Shown: one piece after another, positions 8,790-18,294 of the stretch
Layout of the letters: each line of letters opens with the position of its first letter
How positions within the stretch are numbered: the first letter of the stretch is position 1
NCBI RefSeq assembly: GCF_011764565.1
Contig: NZ_AP022871.1
Span: forward strand, 9,920,320 to 9,984,319
Direction of reading: 5' to 3'
Length of the DNA stretch: 64,000 nt
Source of the DNA: Phytohabitans suffuscus
GTDB taxonomy: Bacteria; Actinomycetota; Actinomycetes; Mycobacteriales; Micromonosporaceae
The notes under the pieces: generated by a model
The model's database searches: none
The model's input: the letters and a program-made list of their open reading frames with translations, nothing else
Told to the model about the DNA's origin: nothing
Made by a program: the position numbers and the translations under genes

Positions 8790-10369
8790 ATGTTTCGCAC
8801 CAGTCTGCTCCGGCGGCCGTGGCGGCTTTCGCTCGCCCGGCAGTTCCTGCTGCTCCAACTCGGCATCGTGCTGCTGGTGGTCGGGGCGGTCGCGGCCGTC
8901 TCGGTGGCCCAGGCCGACGCCCGCTTCCGCTCCGGCGAGGGGCGCCAGCTGCGGTCCGTCGCCGAGACGGTGGCGGCCAACGCGACGGTACGGCAGGAGC
9001 TGTCTGAGCCGTCAGTCAACTTCGAACGCCTCTCGACCGAGGCGGAGACGGCCCGCAGCGTCTCCGGAGCCTCGTTCGTGCTGATCGCCGACTCAGCCGG
9101 CAGGCTGCTCACCGGCCTGGACCGCAGCCGCCCGGCGCCGCTGGGGGCGAGCACCGTCCGCTCCGGCAAGTCGTGGGTGGGAGTGATCGGCGACGCGCTG
9201 GTCGCCCACGTGCCGGTGCTCGACGAGAGCCGCGAGCTGGTCGGCCTGGTCGTGGTCGGCCAGGAGTACCCGACCTGGCCCGAGCAGCTCGCCGACGCGG
9301 CCACCGACCTGCTGACCTACCTGCTGCTGGGCGCGGCGCTGGGCGTGCTCGGGTCGTGGCTGCTGGCCCGCCGGGTCAAGCGGCAGACGCTGGGGCTGGA
9401 GCCGCGCGAGATCGCCGGCCTGGTCGAGCAGCGCGAGGCGATGCTGCACGGCATCCGCGAGGGCGTGCTGGGCAGCGACGCCGCCGACCGGGTCACGCTC
9501 GTCAACGACGAGGCGATCCGCCTGCTCGACCTGCCCGAGGACGCGGTCGGCCGCTCGCTGCACACGCTCAGGCTGGAGCCCCGGCTGCTCGACGTACTCA
9601 CCGGCAAGGCCGCCGGCGCCGACCAGATCGGCCTGCGCGCGGGCCGGGTCCTCGTGCTCAACCGCATGCCGGTCATGCTGCGCGGCCGCCAGGTGGGTTC
9701 GGTGACCACGCTGCGTGACCGCACCGAGCTGACCGCGCTGCGGCGCGAGCTGGACCTGAGCCGGCACACGACGGACACGCTGCGGGCGCAGGCGCACGAG
9801 TTCACCAACCGGCTGCACACCATCGCGGGCTGATCGAGCTGGGCGAGTTCGACGAGGTCACCCGGTACATCAGCCGGGCCAGCCGGTCGCTGGCCGAGCT
9901 GACCAGCGACGTCACGACCCGGGTACCGGACCCGGCGCTGGCCGCGCTGCTGATCGCGAAGGCGAGCCTCGCCGCCGAGCAGGGCATCCGGTTGACGGTG
10001 TCCGCCCGCTCGGCGCTGCCCGAGGTCGACGGGGCGCTCTCCGCCGACCTGGTCACGGTGGTCGGCAACCTCGTCGACAACGCGTTCGACGCGGTCGGCG
10101 CCGGCGCGTCCCCCGCCTGGGTCGAGGTCGAGGTGACCGCGGAGGGCGGCGACGTGCTGGTGACGGTCCGCGACTCCGGCCCCGGGATCGAGCCGGCGCT
10201 GGCCCGCGAGGTGTTCGCGCAGGGGTACACGACCAAGGCCGAGCACCACGGCCTCGGGCTCGCCCTGATCCACCTGGTCTGCACGCGGCGCGGCGGCGCG
10301 GTGTCGGTCGACGGCTCGACGTTCACCGCCCGCCTGCCCCGCTCCACGGCGCCGGCGGTGGCGCGGTGA
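8790..10369 (+). CDS. CitA/DcuS-type sensor histidine kinase, one apparent 1-bp deletion
   Basis: Order of parts: N-terminal helix (FLLLQLGIVLLVVGAVAAV), an extracytoplasmic PAS-like sensor of about 130 residues, a second helix (LLTYLLLGAALGVLGSWLLA), a cytoplasmic PAS domain (GIREGVLGSDAADRVTLVND), a Spo0B-like dimerisation helix with the phospho-His in AQAHEFTNRLHT, and a HATPase domain. In the ATPase, N-box NLVDNAFDAV, DSGPGIEP and GLGLALIH are all visible. The frame breaks at about 9829 (GCGGGC then TGATC); one extra C restores IAGLIELGEFDEV. Without that repair the protein would stop before the ATPase. It overlaps the response regulator by GTGA. It probably senses a carboxylate bound by the Tct system. 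Confidence 0.85.
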
Positions 10370-11074
10370 GCGCGGACGGGGCATCCGGGTGGCGGACGGG
10401 GGATCCGGGTGCTGGTGGTCGACGACGACTTCATGGTGGCGAAGGTGCACGCCGGGTTCGTCTCCCGGGTGCCGGGCTTCAGCGTCGTCGGCAGCGCGCA
10501 CACCGGCGCCGGCGCCCTCACCGAGGTGTCCCGGCTCCGCCCCGACCTGGTCCTGCTCGACATCTACCTGCCCGACATGTCCGGCCTGGACGTGCTCCGC
10601 GGCCTGCGCGACGCGGCGGTCGAAGCCGACGTGATGGCCGTGACCGCCGCCCGCGACGTCGACACCGTCCGCACCGCGCTGCGCGGCGGCGTCGTGCACT
10701 ACCTGATCAAGCCGTTCACGTTCGACACCCTCCGCGAGCACCTCGAGCGGTACACCGCCGCGCACCGCCAGCTCGCCGCGCGGGGCGAGGTCGGGCAGGA
10801 CGACGTCGACCGGCTCTTCGGCGCGCTGCGACCGGCCCGGGTCAGCCTCCCCAAGGGGCTCACGCCGCCGACGGCCGCCCTGGTCGGGCGCGTGCTGCGG
10901 GACTGCGCCGGCGACCTGTCCGCGGCCGAGTGCGCGGCGCGGGCCGGGCTGTCCCGGGTGAGCACGCGCCGCTACCTGGAGTACTTCGTGGCGGCGGGCA
11001 AGGCCGAGGTGCGGCTGCGGTACGGCGGTACCGGCCGCCCGGAGCGCCGGTACCAGTGGCTCGGCTCACCCTGA
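10366..11074 (+). CDS. CitB/DcuR-type response regulator, disturbed start region
   Basis: The receiver domain begins LVVDDDFMVAKVHAGFV, with phospho-acceptor Asp in LVLLDIYLPDMSGLD and Lys in YLIKPFTFDTL. It is followed by a DNA-binding domain with AAECAARAGLSRVSTRRYL. The GTG at 10366 overlaps the kinase stop, but its frame is not that of the receiver. The 40 bp between 10372 and 10411 are two near-identical 20-bp copies of GCGGACGGGGCATCCGGGTG, and each seems to lack one base. With both repaired the protein reads SADG-IRV-ADG-IRVLVVDDD. A start at the in-frame GTG 10409 is the alternative. It likely controls the neighbouring tct genes. Confidence 0.83.
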
Positions 11075-11089
11075 CGGCCCGCACCTCCC

Positions 11090-12621
11090 TCAGTCGTCCT
11101 CGCCCAGCGCTACCTTCGCCAGCACCCGGTCGCCCCGGCCGCGGGCGAGCAGGCGCGGCGTGTACGGCACCACGAGCGCCAGCACCGCGAGGCTGAGCAG
11201 CACCACGGTCAGCGGGCGGCTCACGAACACGCCGAAGTCCCCGTTGGACAGGCTCAGCGCCCGCCGGAACTGCTCCTCCATCATCGGGCCGAGGATCAGC
11301 CCGAGGATCACCGGCGCGATCGGGAAGTCGTACCGGCGCATGAAGAAGCCCACCACCCCGATCGCGTACGCCAGCAGCACCTGGAACACGCTGCCGGACA
11401 CCGCGTACACGCCGAGCGTCGCGAACACGAGGATCCCCGAGTACAGCACCGGGCGCGGGATCTGCAGCACCTTCACCCACAGCCGGATCAGCGGGAGGTT
11501 GAGCAGGAGCAGCAGCACGTTGCCCAGGTACAGGGAGGCGATCAGCGCCCACACCAGCGCCCCTCCCTCGTCGAAGAGGTCGGGTCCGGGCTGCACGTTG
11601 AAGATCTGGAAGGCCGCCAGCATCACCGCCGCAGTCGCGGAGGTCGGGATGCCGAGCGTGAGCAGCGGCACCAGCACTCCGGAGAAGGACGCGTTGTTCG
11701 CCGCCTCCGGACCCGCCACGCCCTCGATGGCGCCCTCGCCGAACTCGTCGCGGTGCTTGGAGCGCTTGGACTCGTACGTGTACGACAGGAACGTGGGCAG
11801 CTCCGCCCCGCCCGACGGCAGCGCCCCGAACGGGAAGCCCAGCGCGGTGCCGCGCAGCCACGGCCGCCACGAGCGGCGCCAGTCTTCGCGGGTCAGCCAG
11901 GCGAAGCCGCGGGCCGGCTCGAGCGGGGCCACTGTGGACGGTACGTCGTGCGGGCGGCTGGCGAGGTGGAGCGTCTCGCCGATCGCGAAGAGGCCGACGA
12001 TGACCACCACGATGTTGACCCCGTCGAGCAGGTTGACCGACCCGAACGTGAACCTCGCCTGACCGGTCAGTGAGTCGATGCCGACGAGCCCGACGAAGAG
12101 GCCGAGCGCGAGCGACAGCAGCCCGCGGGTCATCGAGCGGCCGACCAGCGCGGTCACCGCGACCATCGCCAGCACGGCCAGCGCGAAGTAGTCCGCGGCC
12201 CGGAACATCACCGCGAACCTCGCCATCGGCACGGCCAGGACGCTCAGCAGGACCGTCGAGATGGTACCGGCCACGAAGGACCCGATCGCCGCCGTCGCGA
12301 GCGCGGCCCGTGCCCGGCCGCGGCGGGCCATCTGGTACCCCTCGATGGACGTCGCCACGGACGCCGACTCGCCGGGGTGTTGAGCAGGATCGACGTGGTG
12401 GAGCCGCCGTACATCGCGCCGGCGTAGATGCCCGCGAACATGATGAGCGCACCGGTCGGCGAGTCCAGGCTGAACGTGAGCGGCAGCAGCAGCGCGATCG
12501 TCAGGGCCGGCCCGATGCCGGGCAGCACGCCGACCAGCGTGCCGACGGTGACCCCGATGACCGCGAAGAGCAGGTTCTCCGGGGTGAGCACGGCCGCGAA
12601 ACCGTCGAGCAGCACGCTCAT
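11090..12621 (-). CDS. tctA: tripartite tricarboxylate transporter large permease (TctA), one apparent 1-bp deletion
   Basis: ATG at 12621 starts [18 protein letters not shown], the canonical TctA N-terminus, and continues [19 protein letters not shown]. Near 12374 a CCCC run seems one C short; repair gives [20 protein letters not shown], the strongly conserved TctA motif, and the rest runs to 11090. About 510 residues with around 11-12 transmembrane helices, normal for the family. The start overlaps the TctB stop by 4 bp (ATGA). It imports carboxylates with the ion gradient, taking substrate from TctC. It converges on the response regulator gene with only 15 bp between stops. Confidence 0.9.
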
Positions 12622-13148
12622 ATCGGCAGCACCCCGGCCGGCAGCTGGATGTCGAGGAACCGGGTGAACGCCACGTAGATCACCAGCGACAGCGCCAGCG
12701 CCACCACCGCGTCCCGCAGGATCACCGCACGCCACGGCCGGTCGCCGAGCAGCCGGGCGGCGGCCACGAAGAAGACCGCGGTCGCCGGCACGTAGCCGAG
12801 CACCGTGTACTCCAGCACCAGCGCGTACCCGACCAGCGCGGCCATCAGGGCGGCGGGCACGAACCACGACGCCCGCGGCGCGCGCTCCCGCCTCACCGGC
12901 TCGGCGGTCCAGCTCTGCGCGAGGTACGCCCCGCCGAGCACCACCCAGCCGGAGGTGACGATGAGCGGGGCGAGCCGCGGTCCGTCCACTGTGAGGCCAT
13001 GCTGGACGGCGTCCTGGATCGCCCGCACGAGCATGCCGGCGCCGGCGAGCAGCACCACGACGGCGGCGATCCGCGGCCCGAGCGGCCGCCCCGAGGGGAC
13101 GGTGCCGGGCACCGTCCCCTGAGGACTTTCGTCGACGACCGCGCTCAT
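12618..13148 (-). CDS. tctB: tripartite tricarboxylate transporter small permease (TctB)
   Basis: 176 residues with four hydrophobic segments, the normal TctB plan. It has a Pro/Ser-rich cytoplasmic N-terminus, a first helix [15 protein letters not shown], a loop with [11 protein letters not shown], a paired second/third segment, and a final helix ending [17 protein letters not shown], which is the family's conserved C-terminus. It overlaps TctC2 upstream and TctA downstream by ATGA, so the three form one operon. Confidence 0.88.
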   Translation of the reverse strand: MSAVVDESPQGTVPGTVPSGRPLGPRIAAVVVLLAGAGMLVRAIQDAVQHGLTVDGPRLAPLIVTSGWVVLGGAYLAQSWTAEPVRRERAPRASWFVPAALMAALVGYALVLEYTVLGYVPATAVFFVAAARLLGDRPWRAVILRDAVVALALSLVIYVAFTRFLDIQLPAGVLPI

Positions 13149-14188
13149 GAGCCGGCGAGGCCGATGTCGGTCAGGACCGTGGTGATCCGGGTGCTCTCCG
13201 CGTCGAGGAAGGACTTCGCCTCGTCACCGCTCTTGTAGAAGTCGTCCCAACCCTGCTGGGCCAGCGCGTCCTTCCACGCCTGCGAGGAGTGCAGCTTGTC
13301 CACCAGCGCCACGACCGCGGCCCGCTGCGCGTCGCTCAGCCCCGGCGGCGCGACGACCCCGCGCCAGTTCATCAGCTCGACCTCGAAGCCGGACTCCTTG
13401 ATGGTCGGCGCCGGCGTACCGGCACCGGCGTCCACACCGGACGCCCCGGAGACGGCGAGCGCGCGCAGCTGCCCGGACTTCACCAGCTCCTTGAACTCGC
13501 TCACGCTGGACACGCCCACCCCGAGGTCACCGGAGAGCAGGGCCGCCTTCGTCTCGCCGCCGCCGGAGTACGGGATGTACTTCGCCTGCTTGGGATCCAC
13601 CCCGGCCGCCTTCGCGAGGAGCCCGACGAGGATCTGGTCGGTGCCGCCGGCCGAGCCCCCGCCCCACTTGATCGCGGTCGGGTTCGCCTTGAAGTCGTCC
13701 ACCAGGTCCGCGAGCGTCTGGTACTTGGAAGCGGCCGGCACCACGATGACCTCCGCCTCGGCGGTGAGCGTGGCGATCGGCGTGGTCTGCGTGAGGTTGA
13801 CCGCCGACTTGTTGGTCACCACTCCGCCGACCATCACCAGCCCGGTGACCATCAGCCGGTGCGGATCGGCGTTGTGCTTGCTCACCAGCTGCGCCAGCCC
13901 GACCGTCCCGGCCGCGCCCGTGACGTTGTCGACCTCGACCGCCTGGCTGGTGACGCCGCCGTCCTTCAGCGCCTTCTGCATGGTGCGGGCGGTCAGATCC
14001 CAGCCCCCACCGGGCGCCGCCGGCGCCATGATGCGGATCGTGCTGGTCGGGTACTCCACCTCGCCCGCCGAAGCGCCGACGTCGTTGCCACCCTCGGCGC
14101 AGGCGGCCGCGCCGAGCACGATAGGTATCGATATAGCCAATGCGAGCGCGCCGGCCCGCAGCCGGGCACGCGAAGCTGTCGTCATCAC
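13145..14188 (-). CDS. tctC: tripartite tricarboxylate transporter solute-binding protein (TctC), second copy
   Basis: 347 residues with a signal peptide and lipobox GAAAC near residue 30, then the TctC fold with [41 protein letters not shown] and [13 protein letters not shown]. It is first in the tctC-tctB-tctA operon and is the functional partner of that permease. It is clearly homologous to the 7779-8741 protein, but the two differ in many ligand-loop positions, so they may bind different acids. The start could be either of two adjacent ATGs (14188 or 14185). Confidence 0.9.
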   Translation of the reverse strand: MMTTASRARLRAGALALAISIPIVLGAAACAEGGNDVGASAGEVEYPTSTIRIMAPAAPGGGWDLTARTMQKALKDGGVTSQAVEVDNVTGAAGTVGLAQLVSKHNADPHRLMVTGLVMVGGVVTNKSAVNLTQTTPIATLTAEAEVIVVPAASKYQTLADLVDDFKANPTAIKWGGGSAGGTDQILVGLLAKAAGVDPKQAKYIPYSGGGETKAALLSGDLGVGVSSVSEFKELVKSGQLRALAVSGASGVDAGAGTPAPTIKESGFEVELMNWRGVVAPPGLSDAQRAAVVALVDKLHSSQAWKDALAQQGWDDFYKSGDEAKSFLDAESTRITTVLTDIGLAGS

Positions 14189-14687
14189 CGCGGGGTCGCT
14201 CCTGTCGGAAGCCGCGCGTCATGGGGTCGCGCGTGTTACGGGCATCCTCCGAGCGGGCGTGACCCTCGTCACCCTTATGGACGGAGAGTGCGTTGTGGTC
14301 CTTTTGGTCAGGCCCCACCCCGCGGCCTCACCCTCCGCGGTTCCACCAGCCCACCCGCGGGCCCCGCGCCCGCGAGGCAGGCCACGGACCCGAGGCGGGG
14401 TGACCCGTCCGGACGCTCCGAAGCGGTCAGCCGCACGCACATCCGCCGCCCCGGCGGCAGAGCGACGGTGGCCGGCCCGCCCGGGGTGTCCAGGCCCTGC
14501 GCCGAAGCCGCAGGGCCGGATCGGGGTCCGCCACCGTCGCGGCGGCGGTCCCGGGAGCCAGACCCTGACCGGCGGCGCAGGCCCCGAGCCCGGGTCGCCC
14601 TGGGTCACCACTGTGGACAGACTCGCGATCTAGACGATTTAGGGCTCGTATCCGACCCTAGGTCCTCCAGATCTGGAGTCGCTGAAC
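14189..14687. other. intergenic region with repeats D (weak) and E2
   Basis: 500 bp between the tctC promoter side and the 3' end of the sigma-factor operon. It holds a degenerate D block (about 14293-14343), a CCACTGTGG site at 14608 and hairpin E2. GTGACCCTCGTCAC near 14260 is a short palindrome that could be a regulator site for tctC; that is only a suggestion. Confidence 0.5.
14627..14673 (+). repeat. hairpin repeat family E, copy 2
   Basis: Arms GATCTAGACGATTTAGGG and CCCTAGGTCCTCCAGATC around loop CTCGTATCCGA. The loop is the reverse complement of the E1 loop apart from the last bases, so this copy is inverted relative to E1. It lies 15 bp beyond the stop of the sigma factor gene (14688), so it may double as the operon terminator. 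Confidence 0.7.
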
Positions 14688-15502
14688 CTATGTCGTTTCG
14701 ATCCTCCGCGACGCTGGCCGGCGCGTTTCGCGCTCATGAGCTGGCGGTGGACACGGGCGGTCCGTGGGGTGGGTGGTCTGCGGGAGCTGTCGGCGGCGGA
14801 GGCGGGCCAGCAGGGCGCGGGCGGTGGACGGGGGATGCCGAGGATCGCGGCGATCTCGGGTGAGCGGTAGCGGAGCGCGTGCAGACGCAGGACCTGGCGT
14901 TGCCGGGTGGGGAGGGTGGCGAGGAGCGCGGCGGCGGCCGCTCGGCTGAGGGCGGTGCCTTCGGGGTCGCCGTCGGGGCCGCTCGCCGGGGTGTCGGCGA
15001 CGCGGGACACGTCGTCGGTGGTCAGTTCGGGGCGGCGGCGCCGGGCGCGGTGGTGGTCGTGCACCAGGTTGCGGGCGATCGCGAGCAGCCACGGCCGGGG
15101 GCCCACGCCGCGCCAGGTGAAGGCGCCGATGCCGGTCAGTGCCCGCAGGAACGTCTCGGACGTCAGGTCTTCCGCCGCCTCGCGCTGGCTGACGCGCGCG
15201 TGGACGAACCGGAAGATCTCGTCGGCGTGGGCCCGGTAGAGCAGGGCGAACGCGCCCATGTCGCCGTCCCGCGCGCGCCGGACCACCACCTCCTCGCTCG
15301 GCGGCGTCCTCCCGCTCATCCCATCGCCCCCGCGGCCGCGGCCGACACCGCGGACGCCATCGCCCGAGCCACCGTGGCCGCCTTCGCGCAGGCCACTGCT
15401 GCCGCCATCGCGCGGGCCACCGCGGACGCCATCGCACGCGCCACCGCGGGTGCCACCAGGGGTGCCACCGCGCGAGCCGCCGCGGGCGGGGGCGCGGGTC
15501 AT
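14688..15502 (-). CDS. ECF RNA polymerase sigma factor with Gly/Arg-rich N-terminal tail, frameshift near C-terminus
   Basis: Core sigma-70 region 2 (FALLYRAHADEIFRFVHARV then EDLTSETFLRAL and the WLLAIARNLVHDHHRARRRR helix) and region 4 (LPTRQRQVLRLHALRYRSPEIAAILGI) are clear. After ILGIP the frame breaks near 14831; one extra base gives STARALLARLRRRQ and the stop at 14688. The ATG at 15502 overlaps the MFS stop (ATGA), but it adds 61 residues rich in RGG/GG encoded by a 24-bp repeat. The internal ATG at 15319 (MSGRTPPSEE) gives a normal-length ECF factor. No anti-sigma gene is adjacent. It is last in the heptose/GT20 operon and may feed back on it. Confidence 0.82.
15344..15463. repeat. 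24-bp minisatellite, about five units
   Basis: Units begin at 15344, 15368, 15392, 15416 and 15440, each resembling GCCACCGCGGACGCCATCGC plus four bases. On the minus strand they encode the Gly/Arg-rich tail of the sigma factor if translation starts at 15502. Units differ by a few bases, so the array is not a perfect recent expansion. Confidence 0.7.
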
Positions 15503-16697
15503 CCCTTGGCCACCGCGGGCGTGTCGGGCGCGGGGTGGTCAGGTCGGCCACGGAGACGGCGCGGGCGGCGGCCGCGGTCGCCAGGAGCAGGAGGGCGGGT
15601 ACCACCAGAGCGGCCGACAGGCCGACGAACTGCGCCGCCACGCCGATCAGGCCGGGGCCGATCGAGAAGCCGAGGTATCCGATGGTGGCGACCCGGGCGA
15701 CCGACGTGGCCGCGCTCTGGCCGGGGAGGCGGCTGGCCGCCGCGAGGACGGTCGGCAGGGTGTACGAGAGGCCGGCGCCGAGCAGGGTGAACCCGATCAT
15801 CCCGGCGGTGGGCGTCTGGCCGATCACGCCGACCAGCAGGCCGGCCGCGGCGCAGAGCAGGGCGCCGCGGAACGCGCGGACGGCGCCGTACCGCTGGCGC
15901 AGCCGGTCTCCGGTGAACCGCCCGACGACCATCATCGTGGCGAACGCGCCGAACCCGAGGGCCGCGACGCCGGGGCTGGCGCCCAGCTCGTCGCGGAGGA
16001 AGACCGAGCTCCAGTCGCCGACGCTGCCTTCGGCCAGGGTGCAGCAGAAGGCGAGCAGGCCGAGCGTCAGCAGCTGCGTGGACCACCGCTTCGGGCGGGG
16101 TGCCCGCGCCCGCTCGGGCCCGGGCCGGGCGCGCATGTCTACAGTGGACGGGAAGAGCATGCGGCCGGCCGCCGTCCCGCCGGCCGCGCAGGCGAGCGCG
16201 ACGGCCACGAAGTGCGGCCCCACGCCGAGGCCGGCGTGCGCGGCGAGCGCGCCGGTGCCGGCGCCGGCGATGACGCCCACGCTGTGCATCGCGTGCAGGC
16301 CGGAGAAGAGCGGCTGCCCGTGCCGCACCTCGACCGCGGCGCCGTGCGAGTTGACCGCGACGTCCACGACGCTGTTGAGGACGCCGAAGAACACCAGGCA
16401 CACGGCGAGGCTCTGCACGCCGCCGGCCAGTGCCGGCGGGATGAGCGCCACGGCGAACAGCGGGAGGAACACCCGCAGCGTGGCCCGGCTCCCCAGGCGG
16501 GGCACGACCATCGCGCCCACCTGGAGGCCGAGCACCGAGCCGAGGTGCTCGGCCATCAGCGCCGCCGCCAGTCCCCCGTCGCCGAGCTGGAGGCCGTCCT
16601 TGACCGCGGGTATCCGGGCGGCCCAGCTGGCGAAGAGCAGGCCGGTCAGGAAGAGGATGACGGACAGGCCAACCCGGGCCCGGCGGGTCTCGCGCAC
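15499..16697 (-). CDS. MFS transporter (YbjJ-like), 1-bp deletion near the 3' end
   Basis: GTG at 16697 follows an AAGGAG site and starts MRETRRARVGLSVILFL. About 12 membrane segments follow, with LFSGLHAMHSVGVIAGAGTG and an MFS loop GRFTGDRLRQRYG. Near 15533 a C run seems one base short; repair gives LTTPAPDTPAVAKG and the stop at 15499, which overlaps the sigma-factor ATG. Without repair the frame runs through the minisatellite, which is not protein-like. About 400 residues, normal size. Position suggests export of the operon's product, though a sugar importer is possible. Confidence 0.82.
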
Positions 16698-16716
16698 GTG
16701 CGGTCTCCTTCGGCGG

Positions 16717-17711
16717 TCAGGTGGTGACGAGGGCCGGGGCGCGGGTGTTGAGCAGGACGGTGCTGCCGTGCCGGTCGAAGGAGAACGTCATCTGGCGCGG
16801 GTCGTCCAGGGCGGCGCGCACCTGGGCGTGCCGCTGCGGTGGGCACAGGAAGAAGAAGAACCCACCGCCGCCGGCGCCGAGCAGCTTGCCGCCGTACGCG
16901 CCGGCGTGGCGGGCCCGCTCGTACATGGCGTCGAGCTGCGGATCGTAGATCTTGTCGGACAGCTCCCGCTTGCGCCGCCAGCTCTCGTCCAGCAGCCGCC
17001 CCAGCTCGCCCAGGTCGCCGCGGAGCAGCAGCTCGCGCCCGGTCGCGACGTGTGACTTCAGGGCGTCCAGCTGGTCCAGGCGCCGGTCGATGTTGGCCTT
17101 CTGGTCGCTGAGGATGTCGGACGCGCGGCGGGTCCGTCCGGTGTAGAGGATCAGGGCGTGGCGGTGGAACTCGGCCAGGTGCCCGGCGGGTACGGGTACG
17201 CGCTGGGTGGAGACGTGGCCGTCGGGGTGGAAGCGGTACTCGCGCCAGTCACCGAACGCGGCGGCGTACTGGTCCTGCTTGCCGATCGGCTGCCCGAGCA
17301 CGTCGATCTCGATACGGCAGGCGGCCTCGGCGAGGTCGGCGGCTCCGGGCGCCGTGCCCCGGAAGGCCAGCAGCGCGTTGAGCAGCCCGACGGCGAGCGC
17401 GCTGGACGAGCCGAGCCCGCTGCCGCCGGCGGGCACGTCGGACATGCAGGAGATCTCCAGCCCTCCGGACACGCCGGCGGCGACGAGGCACTCGCGGATC
17501 ACCCCGTTGCGGATGTCGTGCACGTGCCCGGTGCGCTCCTGCGTCCAGTGGTTGACCACCAGCTCGTCGTCCCAGCGGGCTTGACCGCGACGTGGACGTA
17601 CTTGTCGATGGCGAAGCTGAGCACCGCGCCGCCGCGCTGGCGGTAGTAGTCGGCGAGGTCGGTGCCGCCGCCGAAGAGGCTGATCCGCAGCGGAGTCTGG
17701 CTGACGATCAT
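16717..17711 (-). CDS. hddA: GHMP-family sugar kinase, D-glycero-D-manno-heptose 7-phosphate kinase-like (HddA), frameshifted
   Basis: Starts [19 protein letters not shown], the classical N-terminus of HddA/fucokinase-type GHMP kinases. It carries the ATP loop [20 protein letters not shown] and the C-terminal [15 protein letters not shown] motif. The frame is lost near 17581; adding one C gives [14 protein letters not shown] and joins both parts, about 331 residues, the normal length. The enzyme phosphorylates C1 of D-glycero-D-manno-heptose 7-phosphate. It overlaps the GmhA gene by 4 bp and lies in an operon with the other heptose enzymes, which supports this substrate over fucose. Confidence 0.8.
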
Positions 17712-18282
17712 CGGTCCCGGCTTTCCAGGTGGTCCTTGAGGACGGTCATCATCAGGTGGTTCATCGCCAGGTGTACGTCCTCGACCTTCTGCATGTCGGG
17801 CACCGGCACGTGGATGCAGTGGTCGGCGAGGTCGCGCAGCCGCCCGCCGTCGAAGCCGACGAGCGCGACGGTCTCCACGCCACGGCTGCTGGCGTACCGC
17901 ACCGCCTCCAGCACGTTCGGCGAGTTGCCGCTGCCGGAGATCGCGACGACCAGGTCGGTGGGGTCCAGCAGCGAGTGCAGCTGGTGCACGAAGACCTGGT
18001 CGTAGCCGATGTCGTTGGCGACCGCGAGGACGGTCGGCACGTTGTCGTTGAGGCAGACGAGCCGGAACCCGGCCCCGATGCCCTTGTTGAAGTCGGTGAC
18101 GAAGTGCGACGCGGTGGAGGCGCTCCCCCGTTGCCGAAGATGTAGACCGAGCCGCGCCGGTCGTGCACCCGGACCAGGGTGTCGATGACCGCGGTCACCT
18201 GGCCGACGTCGACCTGGTCGATGACCTTCTTCAGCTCGTCGAGGTACTGCGTCGCGCCGAGCGCGAGGCCGGTAGCGTCCAT
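17708..18282 (-). CDS. gmhA: sedoheptulose-7-phosphate isomerase (GmhA, SIS domain), frameshifted
   Basis: N-terminal helices ([20 protein letters not shown]) lead to SIS motif [11 protein letters not shown]. The frame breaks at about 18126 and one added base restores [17 protein letters not shown]. The second half carries [18 protein letters not shown] and a C-terminal [20 protein letters not shown], typical of GmhA. About 191 residues, normal size. It converts sedoheptulose 7-phosphate to D-glycero-D-manno-heptose 7-phosphate, the first step of activated-heptose synthesis. It is sandwiched between HddA (overlap) and the HddC-GmhB fusion (12 bp gap). Confidence 0.83.
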
Positions 18283-18294
18283 TGTGTCCTCCGT

